The notes under the pieces are model-generated. The model was not told the DNA's origin, searched no databases, and was given only the letters and a program-made list of their open reading frames with translations. 34,471 nt of DNA from Neptunitalea chrysea (GTDB taxonomy: Bacteria > Bacteroidota > Bacteroidia > Flavobacteriales > Flavobacteriaceae), in the NCBI RefSeq assembly GCF_027924145.1, contig NZ_BRVP01000030.1, forward strand, positions 1 to 34,471, written 5' to 3'. Position numbers and translations under genes: made by a program. Shown here in pieces: positions 27,876 to 34,471 of the stretch (within the stretch, counting starts at the first letter, position 1; the number at the start of each line of letters is the position of its first letter).

Positions 27876-29699
27876 TTAACGCAGAGGGCTTGCTAGATTA
27901 TACCAGTTATTAGATGTTTTATTAATAACAGTAATAAAAGTGCCGTCAGCTTGAGTGACCAACATTTTACCATTACTAATACGCATAATTGCATTTGAAT
28001 GCTGATGCCATTGACCGACACGTGTCAAAGCAGGGTTTGCATTATTTAGAAGTCGATTTGCAGCTGCTCTTAATTGTGGCAGCATTTTTTGGGCTTGCTG
28101 CGCAGAAACCTCACCGAATCCTAAAGCATTTCTATGTTTAATCAAGTGACCTGTTGAGTTATTTCCCCAACCTAATATTCGACTACTCGTCTTAGCGGCC
28201 TGTGTTCCTCCCCTAACAGCCAAATACTCTGAAGCACCAATATAACCTAAAGTTCCTAATTCTACAAGTTGTACAGATGTAACTATTGTAAACATCAATT
28301 TCAATACACCCATACTCATTTCCGAACGACCCCTATAGAATTCGGCAATATGCTGTGCTACCATAACATCTCGTTGTTGATTTTGAAGCCATCTCATTGC
28401 AGCATCGTAATCACCCTGACCAAAATTAGTTCCATAGTAATTGTTAAATTCACCCATATTGGCAAAAGGAGATTCCCATGTTGCAGGAACATCTTTTAAG
28501 CCTTCGGAACTCCAACTACCAGAAGAATTAGAAGCACTAACTTCTTCTAAGACGGTAATTTGATTTTCATCATTATCTCTATAATCATCGTAAAATTCAT
28601 CTTCTGGACAAGCTATAGGATTTCCATTAATGTCAACACAATTACCCCCGTTTGGATCAATAGCTATAATAGGATTATTACCCATAGCAAGATAAGGAGA
28701 ATCAAATTGCTCATAAGGGTCTGTAGTATTGAACCTACCTAAAGCAGAGTCATAGTGTCTTAGCTCAAATTCATAAAGATTTAGATTAAATTCTTCTTCT
28801 AATTCCTGTCCCTGATACTTAAACTTCCCACCTTGTGTACCTGCTTGTACATCATTATACCCGTTATGTCGTAAGCCAAAAGGGTAATAATTGTTCTCTT
28901 CTACAATTTCTACATCATTTTGTGTAATTACTAAATTATCTAAATAACAAGTAGTTTCTCCTGTTAAATTTCCTGTATTACGTTGTAAAATCAACATTAC
29001 AGTTGTTTCGGTTACATTTGTTACTTCAAATTCTAAATGTTCTGCTGTACTTGGTAACCAACCATCATAACTCCAACCTGCAGTCCAAGGTTCCCAATCT
29101 CCTGTAGAAGTATCATACTCTCTAATAGCCAATATACCATTTACTCCCCCTACCATGGTGCCAGGATCATAGTCCACAGATATCTTTAATGGTAAACTAG
29201 GGTCTATAGTAAAAATTTTATATACATAATTCAGATTACTAGGTACACTTACTTTTAAACGTTCATTATCATTAGAAACCCAGCTAGTATTAGCCCAATC
29301 ACTCGTACCACTATCAAACGTATCCTCTATAAATAATGATGCTGCATCGGTATACGTTAACCTATTATTCCCTAAGTGGTCTTTGTATTGGTAAAAGTAA
29401 TTCACTCCAACAAGTTAACTTCCAAAAAATACAGGTTCTATATACCCTTCAGGCTGGGCTATATATTCCAACACATCATTGCTATAAATAAAACTACCAC
29501 AATATTCAGTTACCTGATTGATACTATGCGTATTTTTTACTACTGTTTTCTTCAATTTTATTCCTGTTGCATCGTAAATGTACGTAATTGTTCCCTGATT
29601 TGTGAGTACTTGCGCAGGTAAATTTAGATGATTATAAGTGATATTGGTAATCCCTTTGTTTAGGTTTTGCGTCATATTTTCATAGATAAGCCAAAACAT
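27876..29699 (-). pseudogene. RHS tip with GHxxKH-type putative RNase domain, interrupted by a nonsense codon
   Basis: Two frames (29415-29699 and 27876-29405) form one RHS segment split by a TAA (29415-29417) where the 33-kb copy has a Ser codon (TTA against TGA on the plus strand). Order along the protein: YD repeat (TYIYDATGIKLKK), YQYKDHLGNNRLTYTD, an inserted beta-sandwich of about 150 residues, core YYPFGLRHNGYND and DPNGG, constant pre-toxin region to SEYLAVRG (about 28209), then the toxin. The toxin (last 110 residues) reads STGHLIKHRNALGFG and QADGTFITVI. The His-rich start and beta-rich end are compatible with a BECR-type RNase, which is a guess from motif shape. Apparent starts are only GTG or chance ATG; the 5' end is truncated at 29699. 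Confidence 0.75.
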
Positions 29700-29792
29700 T
29701 TAGGGCATTGTATTTTTCCATGACCAAATCTACATAATAATTTTACAAAACCTTATTTCATAAGCTCTAACAAACTTTCTTTTATCTTATAA
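29700..29792. other. Module junction without a regulator
   Basis: This gap of 93 bases between the PH-like partner gene and the next RHS tip is the only junction with neither a regulator fragment nor a clear terminator. The minus strand holds a short open stretch, GHGKIQCPKCFGLSMKI, with a CxxC pair, which may be the end of a lost gene. RHS similarity starts abruptly at about 29690. Confidence 0.4.
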
Positions 29793-30194
29793 TTACTGAT
29801 TTTTAAGAATAAAATTAAATATATCATAAAATAAGGTCCAGGTATTCTCCTCTAAATAGAGAGTATATTTATTTTCTTTTGTTAGTATGGTAAGATTATT
29901 ATTTATCATCTTATTTTCTGGTTTCTCTTTTAGATCTTGAAAATCTATTTCAATAATATCCTTTAAAAGGATATTATTGAAATAACTGGATATAAATAAC
30001 CTTTGATCTGTTAGAATCCATCTATAATTATCTTTTCCTATGTAACATATCAAAATAGTTTCATCATCTTTCAATAATAATTTCAAAGCAGTATCATCTA
30101 TATACTCTTCAGGTCTATTCTCCCATAAAAAAGTATTCTTGAAATTGATTCCACTTCTATTTATTTTCCCTTTTATCGCTGATTTACTAAACAT
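29793..30194 (-). CDS. Putative immunity protein, PH-like domain
   Basis: This 133-residue protein contains DNYRWILTDQRLFISSYF and LLKDIIEIDFQDL, the pattern of the bacterial PH-like (bPH) fold in which a strand reading ILTDQRL is followed by the DI segment. There is no signal peptide. It starts directly at the base after the stop of the GNAT-like RHS tip, the tightest junction in the array. The immunity role is inferred from position; the fold call is from motif shape. Confidence 0.6.
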   Translation of the reverse strand: MFSKSAIKGKINRSGINFKNTFLWENRPEEYIDDTALKLLLKDDETILICYIGKDNYRWILTDQRLFISSYFNNILLKDIIEIDFQDLKEKPENKMINNNLTILTKENKYTLYLEENTWTLFYDIFNFILKNQ

Positions 30195-31209
30195 TTACTT
30201 TAAGTTTTTTGTTATCTTAATTGTTGTTTCAGTGGTTTTTTCTATGGAATATCCCAATCTCTCAAAAATTTTAGGATTTATTAATTTAGAATTAATTATA
30301 TCAACTCCTTCAATAACAAGTTTTTTAGCGCCTGCTGATTTTGCTTCTGCTTCAACACTTCTTATTACTTTCATTAAGTTTACTTCTCCTTTAACATTAG
30401 CCAATATTTGGACAGTAACTTTTAAAACTCCACCATTGTAAAGAGATTTTAATCTTGCAAAATAGCCAAGATAATTCCCCATTTTCCATCCTCCTCCTGC
30501 TGGCGTAGGAAAAAACCAAGGAAGTTCAAAATTTACTCTATATGAATCTGGTAACTTAAATAAAAAATTCTTAGGTAGCTTAACTTGATCAAATACTTCA
30601 TCTTCGTAAAGAATATTTCCTACCTTATATTCTCTATTTTCTAGTTCATAACCAATTAAATTTTTTTCATCTCGCTTATTTAAATATATACCTGGATCAC
30701 CATCATCATCATGATCAATTATTCTACCTCTATTATTTACTACCGTAGAAGCATAATATTGAGTATCATATTCTTCAAAATCATTAGTAAAAACAGAAAG
30801 ATTCATATGGTATCCATCACCAACAGGCGCCATCCCATCTGGATCTATAAAATAGATGGGGTTGTTAAATGTATAATTATAGGGTGTGTGTCTAAGCATT
30901 AGTTCCGTCAACGGGTCAATATTCATCCAACAACCCAAACTTGCATCATAATTTCTAGCACCAAAATCATACCATTCTAAACCAAGTTCTTCATTAAACT
31001 CTTTCCCATTATACTTAAACTTACCACCTTGTGTAGCTGTTTGTATATCATTGTACCCATTATGACGTAAACCAAAAGGATAGTAATTGTTTTCTTATAC
31101 TATTTCAGTAGCATATTGGGTAATCCCTAAATTGTCTATAAAACAATATGTTAAATTTGGGGTGGCACTACCTGTATTACGTTGTAACATAAGCATAAGT
31201 GTTTTTTCC
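30195..31209 (-). pseudogene. RHS tip with GNAT-like C-terminal domain (5' truncated, nonsense codon)
   Basis: The longest open part (30195-30938, 247 codons, apparent TTG start) continues upstream in frame through the RHS core (KFKYNGKEFNEELGLEWYD) to a TAA at 31095-31097. There EIV-stop-ENNYYPFG replaces EIVEENNYYPFG. Beyond it the end of the beta-sandwich insert (LMLQRNTGSATPNLTYCFID) is still readable to about 31209. After the core come the linker DHDDDGDPGIYLNKR and a domain at about 165-247 with LMKVIRSVEAEAKSAGAKKL and FERLGYSIEK. Its alpha-beta order and RLGY motif resemble the C-terminal half of GNAT acetyltransferases. Whether it transfers acetyl groups is unproven. The PH-like partner follows without a gap. 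Confidence 0.65.
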
Positions 31210-31293
31210 AATGCTTCTCAAGCTCTACAAACAATACTATTTGTTTGTTTCGACAAAGAAAATTTCAATATCTACAACACTCTTCTTAAATGA
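31210..31293 (+). pseudogene. Unrecognised plus-strand 3' gene fragment
   Basis: The frame reads NASQALQTILFVCFDKENFN and ends IYNTLLK before TGA. It has the same position as the regulator tails at the other junctions: plus strand, between an RHS 5' edge and a terminator. The sequence does not clearly match those tails. It probably derives from another small gene once divergent from the RHS tip; identity unknown. Confidence 0.4.
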
Positions 31294-31295
31294 AA

Positions 31296-31319
31296 AAAGC
31301 CACCCCGAAGGATGGCTTT
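31296..31319. terminator. Bidirectional terminator
   Basis: AAAGCCA (31296-31302) pairs with TGGCTTT (31313-31319), with two more C-G pairs beyond one mismatch and a CGAA loop. It stands between the plus-strand fragment and the end of the minus-strand MafI-like gene at 31341. Confidence 0.8.
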
Positions 31320-31340
31320 GATTTTAAATTTTATTCAATG

Positions 31341-31667
31341 TCACTTATTAACTTCTAAAGTGGCTAATAATTCTACTAATCTATCTTTTACTGGTTTAGG
31401 AACTACATTTTCAGCTCTAATTAACTCCATCATAAAAGAATATCCATCTTCTGATATTTCCATTGTCTGAGCAACTTTGACTATTAGAGCATAAAACTCA
31501 CTATCAATTTCAATCTCATACTCATACAGCTGAGTAATTATAGTATCGAACGCAAGACCATATTCCCTATTCTCTAAGAGTTCTTTAGAATTATTAATAT
31601 CAGAATCTCCTAAACCTAATTCTTTAGCTGCTTCAATTAATCCAGAAACTATTTTTGATGTATTCAT
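31341..31667 (-). CDS. MafI-like immunity protein for the EndoU tip
   Basis: This all-helical, acidic 108-residue protein contains LLENREYGLAFDTIITQLYE and YEIEIDSEFYALIVKVAQ. This pattern is that of the MafI family, whose founding members neutralise EndoU-type MafB toxins of Neisseria. Its place 2 bases after an RHS tip that ends in an EndoU domain fits exactly. It should bind the toxin in the cytoplasm and block its RNase site. Family recognition is from memory of the motif, without a search. Confidence 0.78.
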   Translation of the reverse strand: MNTSKIVSGLIEAAKELGLGDSDINNSKELLENREYGLAFDTIITQLYEYEIEIDSEFYALIVKVAQTMEISEDGYSFMMELIRAENVVPKPVKDRLVELLATLEVNK

Positions 31668-31669
31668 TA

Positions 31670-33660
31670 TTATCTAATTGGGAATGCGGTAATGATTTCA
31701 CTATGCGTATTTATAACTCTGATTTTGGTGCCGTTATAAAACCCTTCTGTTACAAAACGAACAGGCTGACCACTTCTGGTAAACATTGCACCAGCTCGAC
31801 CAGTTTGCTGAACCCAAGGATTACTTGTCACTACCTCAGAAACACCATTCATGATTTTACTATTACTCCAAGTGGCAGGGAACATACTTTTCTTCACTTT
31901 TAAGCCATTCATAAAGCTTTTTGTACTACCGAACCAAGCATGACCACCTCCTGTTGCATCTCCTGAAATAATATGGGCTGTTCGTGAGCTACTCGCTAGG
32001 TTCACATAATTACTCCCCCTAACAGCCAAATACTCCGAAGCATTAATATAACCTAAAGTTCCTAATTCTGCAAATTGTACAGATGTAACTATTGTAAACA
32101 TCAATTTCAATACACCCATACTCATTTCCGAACGACCCCTATAGAATTCGGCCATATGCTGTGCTACCATAACATCTCGTTGTTGCTTTTGAAGCCATCT
32201 CATTGCAGCATCGTTATCACCCTGACCAAAATTAGTTCCATAGTAATTGTTAAATTCACCCATATTGGCAAAAGGAGATTCCCATGTTGCAGGAACATCT
32301 TTTAAGCCTTCGGAACTCCAACTACCTGAAGAATTAGAAGCACTAACTTCTTCTAAGACGGTAATTTGATTTTCGTCATTATCTCTATAATCATCGTAAA
32401 ATTCATCTTCTGGACAAGCTATAGGATTTCCATTAATGTCAACACAATTACCCCCGTTTGGATCAATAGCTATAATAGGATTATTACCCATAGCAAGATA
32501 AGGAGAATCAAATTGCTCATAAGGGTCTGTAGTATTGAACCTACCTAAAGCAGAGTCATAGTGTCTTAGCTCAAATTCATAAAGATTTAGATTAAATTCT
32601 TCTTCTAATTCCTGTCCCTGATACTTAAACTTACCTCCTTGTGTACCTGCTTGTATATCATTGTACCCATTATGTCGTAAGCCAAAAGGGTAGTAATTGT
32701 TCTCTTCTACAATTTCTACATCATTTTGCGTAATTACTAAATTATCTATAAAACAATATGTTATATTTGGGGCGGCACTATTACCTGTATTACGTTGTAA
32801 CATTAGCATTACCGTACCAGAGGTTAATGAGCTTGCAGGGGCGGTTATAGTGATACGCTGTTGTTCTGAAGGTAACCATTCAGAATTCCATGTTCCCCAA
32901 GGTTCCCATTCCATATCTCCGTCACCATCAGTATCTCTGTATTCTCTTAGTGCCATTACCCCATTAGGTCCCCCAATCATAGTGCCAGGATCATAATCAA
33001 AAGATATATGTACATCTAAATTTGGGTCTATGGTAAATTGTTTGTTGGTATAATTTAGGTTTGTGAGTTCAACTTTTAGTCTTCCAGCATCATTGGTAAG
33101 TGTTACCGAACTCCCGTTTTGTGACCAATCACTTGTATCACTATCAAACGTATCTTCTATAAATAATGATGCAGCATCGGTATACGTTAACCTATTATTT
33201 CCTAAATGATCCTTGTATTGGTAAAAGTAATTCACTCCAACAAGTGAACTTCCAAAAAATACAGGTTCTATATACCCATCAGGCTGGGCTATATATTCCA
33301 ACACATCATTGCTATAAATATATGCGCCACAGTATTCGGTCACCTCACTTGAATTCTGTGTATTAGTTACTATTTTCTTCAATTTTATTCCTGTTGCATC
33401 GTAAATATACGTAATTGTTCCCTGATTTGTGATTAATTCTGTAGGTAAATTTAGATGATTATAGGTGATATTGCTAATCCCTTTGTTGAGGTCTTGTGTC
33501 ATATTCCCATTACTATCATACACATAGTCATTCCCACTGGTGGTTCCATCATTAAAACCATCAATTGTAGCAGCATCACTAACTGCTAGTAACTTATTAC
33601 CATTGTAGACTTGGCAATATCTGAGATTTGGTAAGCCTACACTTTTCTTATAATTAAATA
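31670..33660 (-). pseudogene. RHS tip with EndoU-family RNase domain (longest module, 5' truncated)
   Basis: The 617-codon part 31670-33523 opens at a GTG and is intact. RHS-like frame continues upstream (YNGNKLLAVSDAATIDGF) to about 33655, where it collides with a regulator tail on the other strand. Domains: YD repeat (1-60), YQYKDHLGNNRLTYTD (101-116), inserted beta-sandwich (about 121-270), RHS core (273-360), pre-toxin (361-500), EndoU (about 513-617). EndoU motifs are HIISGD (His516), GGGHAWFG (His528), FPATWSNSKIMNG and the end IITAFPIR. The two His fit the catalytic pair; Lys600 may be the third residue. The full RHS shell and any export signal are missing, so this is a donor tip or remnant rather than a complete secreted protein. 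The MafI-like gene follows by 2 bases. Confidence 0.8.
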
Positions 33661-33750
33661 TTAAGTAAAGTGGTAGAACTCTACGAACGTCTCTTACAAG
33701 CCGAAAAAGATAAACTTACCTACCTAGAAAAATTCTTAAACAAAGATTAA
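33661..33750 (+). pseudogene. 3' fragment of an XRE-type regulator gene (right copy)
   Basis: The frame reads LSKVVELYERLLQAEKDKLT and ends YLEKFLNKD. It is almost the same as 23539-23616. No HTH portion precedes it; RHS sequence of the opposite strand abuts it directly, so the gene was cut at the junction. Confidence 0.55.
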
Positions 33751-33840
33751 CAACCTTTCCTTTTTCTATAAAATATAAACCCCAACAACTTTTATTAGCT
33801 GTTGGGGTTGTTTTATTAATAAGCTACTTTCTTAAAAGTG
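33673..33840 (+). repeat. Outer direct repeat, right copy
   Basis: This is the partner of 23539-23708: the same regulator tail, terminator and AATAAGCTACTTTCTTAAAAGTG, in the same orientation. Differences are scattered. It closes the five-module array on the right. Confidence 0.75.
33778..33815 (+). terminator. Intrinsic terminator, right array edge
   Basis: AACCCCAACA (33778-33787) pairs with TGTTGGGGTT (33800-33809), followed by GTTTTATT. It lies 27 bases after the regulator-tail stop and 55 bases past the end of the minus-strand gene at 33870. Confidence 0.83.
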
Positions 33841-33869
33841 CCAGTTTGAAACACTGCCGACATTACTTA

Positions 33870-34220
33870 TTACTCCATCTCTTCTAACTCTATATTTTTA
33901 CATTTTATAAAATCCATATCCTTCTGTGAGATTTCTTCAATTTCCATATCGGGGTCTAAGCTTAAATAATAATAAGAATTTGTTTTAAAAAACTTATAAT
34001 CTTCAATGTTGTAGAAGTAATAATTGAGATTATAAAAAAAACTGTATTCTATTACACCTATAAAACTTAGTTTGATAGTTTTGAAGATACTACGAGATGA
34101 AAAATTTGTAATAATCAACTCAATCTCCACCTCTCCAGAAATATTTAGAAATAAACGTATCTCTTTAACTACAGTATTAAAAAGAGAATTTTCTTTTATA
34201 AATATCTTATCTAATTCCAT
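33870..34220 (-). CDS. Putative immunity protein at the right edge
   Basis: This 116-residue protein begins MELDKIFIKENSLFNTVVKE and has a Tyr/Phe-rich middle (YSFFYNLNYYFYNIEDYKFF) and an acidic end. There is no signal peptide or membrane helix. No family is recognised. By position it would be the partner of a toxin tip ending at 34242, which runs towards the right edge. Confidence 0.5.
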   Translation of the reverse strand: MELDKIFIKENSLFNTVVKEIRLFLNISGEVEIELIITNFSSRSIFKTIKLSFIGVIEYSFFYNLNYYFYNIEDYKFFKTNSYYYLSLDPDMEIEEISQKDMDFIKCKNIELEEME

Positions 34221-34241
34221 AATAATAATTTACCAAATATA

Positions 34242-34460
34242 CTATTGACCACTAACTTTATTATCAAAATCTCTAACGATTTCATTCTTTTTTGGAGGTC
34301 TACCAGGTTGTCTATCACCCCTACCTGAAGGATTATTGGACTTGCAACAAAAAACTGGACAACTAGTTGAATGATTAAGCAGTAGCAAAGATAGCATTGG
34401 AGGATAATCAACAATTAATAGATTCATTGGGTAAATTGGTAAGAAGCTAGTTTGCCAACC
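34242..34460 (-). CDS. Possible end of a toxin tip (uncertain)
   Basis: A minus-strand frame is open from 34460 to a stop at 34242 (ATG at 34427). It ends in a basic, hydrophilic segment, RQPGRPPKKNEIVRDFDNKV followed by SGQ. It stops 21 bases before the putative immunity gene, which suggests the end of a toxin. The preceding hydrophobic, Cys-containing stretch (LSLLLLNHSTSCPVFCC) does not look like RHS, and an upstream stop (34461-34463) breaks any link to the right. It may be frameshifted or spurious. Confidence 0.3.
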   Translation of the reverse strand, partial: GWQTSFLPIYPMNLLIVDYPPMLSLLLLNHSTSCPVFCCKSNNPSGRGDRQPGRPPKKNEIVRDFDNKVSGQ

Positions 34461-34471
34461 CTATTTGTTAG

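Noticed and set aside
26314-32548. Recurring plus-strand frames of 60 and 76 codons near 26.3-26.8, 28.3-28.7 and 32.1-32.5 kb
   Set aside because: They repeat only because the minus-strand RHS constant region is repeated; they are its antisense and have no own start context.
23401-33840. Repeats considered as a CRISPR array or insertion sequences
   Set aside because: Repeats are few, long, coding-derived and irregularly spaced. No terminal inverted repeats, transposase or cas gene was seen.
34211-34414. Alternative 67-codon minus-strand frame overlapping the right-edge immunity gene
   Set aside because: Hydrophobic low-complexity translation overlapping the start of the better-supported 116-residue gene; the frame ending at 34242 fits the module layout better.

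Overview
The window is AT-rich chromosomal DNA from a member of the Bacteroidota, most likely a marine-type Flavobacteriaceae species. The evidence is a set of typical flavobacterial genes: ettA next to the small CAL67264-type membrane protein, a long class II ketol-acid reductoisomerase, a GH127 lipoprotein, and RHS modules ending in the Bacteroidota-style core. No tRNA, rRNA, CRISPR array, transposase or integrase was seen.

Left part (1-11.4 kb): an exported papain-type (C1B) peptidase, ettA, a 59-residue membrane protein, an acyl-CoA carboxylase beta subunit followed by an exported M1 peptidase on the plus strand, then on the minus strand a GH127 beta-L-arabinofuranosidase lipoprotein, an N-acetylmuramoyl-L-alanine amidase and an MscS-type channel. 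Perfect hairpins separate several of these units.

Middle part (11.4-23.3 kb): a GapN-type aldehyde dehydrogenase, then the branched-chain amino acid cluster ilvD-ilvB-ilvN-ilvC-ilvA read leftwards. Upstream of ilvD there is a complete-looking transcription attenuator: a 19-codon leader peptide with five Ile, one Val and one Leu codon, a 10-bp antiterminator whose first arm overlaps the leader stop codon, and a GC-rich terminator with nine U residues. A 14-bp hairpin between ilvC and ilvA probably reduces read-through into ilvA. A class-3-like aldehyde dehydrogenase (plus strand) starts divergently from the leader and converges on a YifB/ComM-type AAA ATPase.

Right part (23.3-34.5 kb): an array of 5'-truncated RHS tips, each with its own C-terminal toxin or effector candidate and an immediately adjacent candidate immunity gene, all on the minus strand. 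The tips are a zincin-like domain that has lost its metal-binding histidines (with a lipoprotein partner), an IHYV/DDFKFK-type tip, a GHxxKH-type tip, a GNAT-like tip with a PH-like partner, and an EndoU RNase with a MafI-like partner. A sixth putative partner gene lies at the right edge. Two modules carry premature stops and one a frameshift. Between most modules sit plus-strand XRE-type regulator genes or fragments followed by bidirectional terminators. Two of these regulator genes share a nearly identical 170-bp 5' half, including the same frame-breaking lesion, but have unrelated-looking 3' halves, so one module lies between 170-bp direct repeats exactly 1,750 bp apart. I read the region as a reservoir of exchangeable RHS tips downstream of a full-length RHS gene that would lie beyond the right edge. 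That placement is inferred from orientation and not seen.
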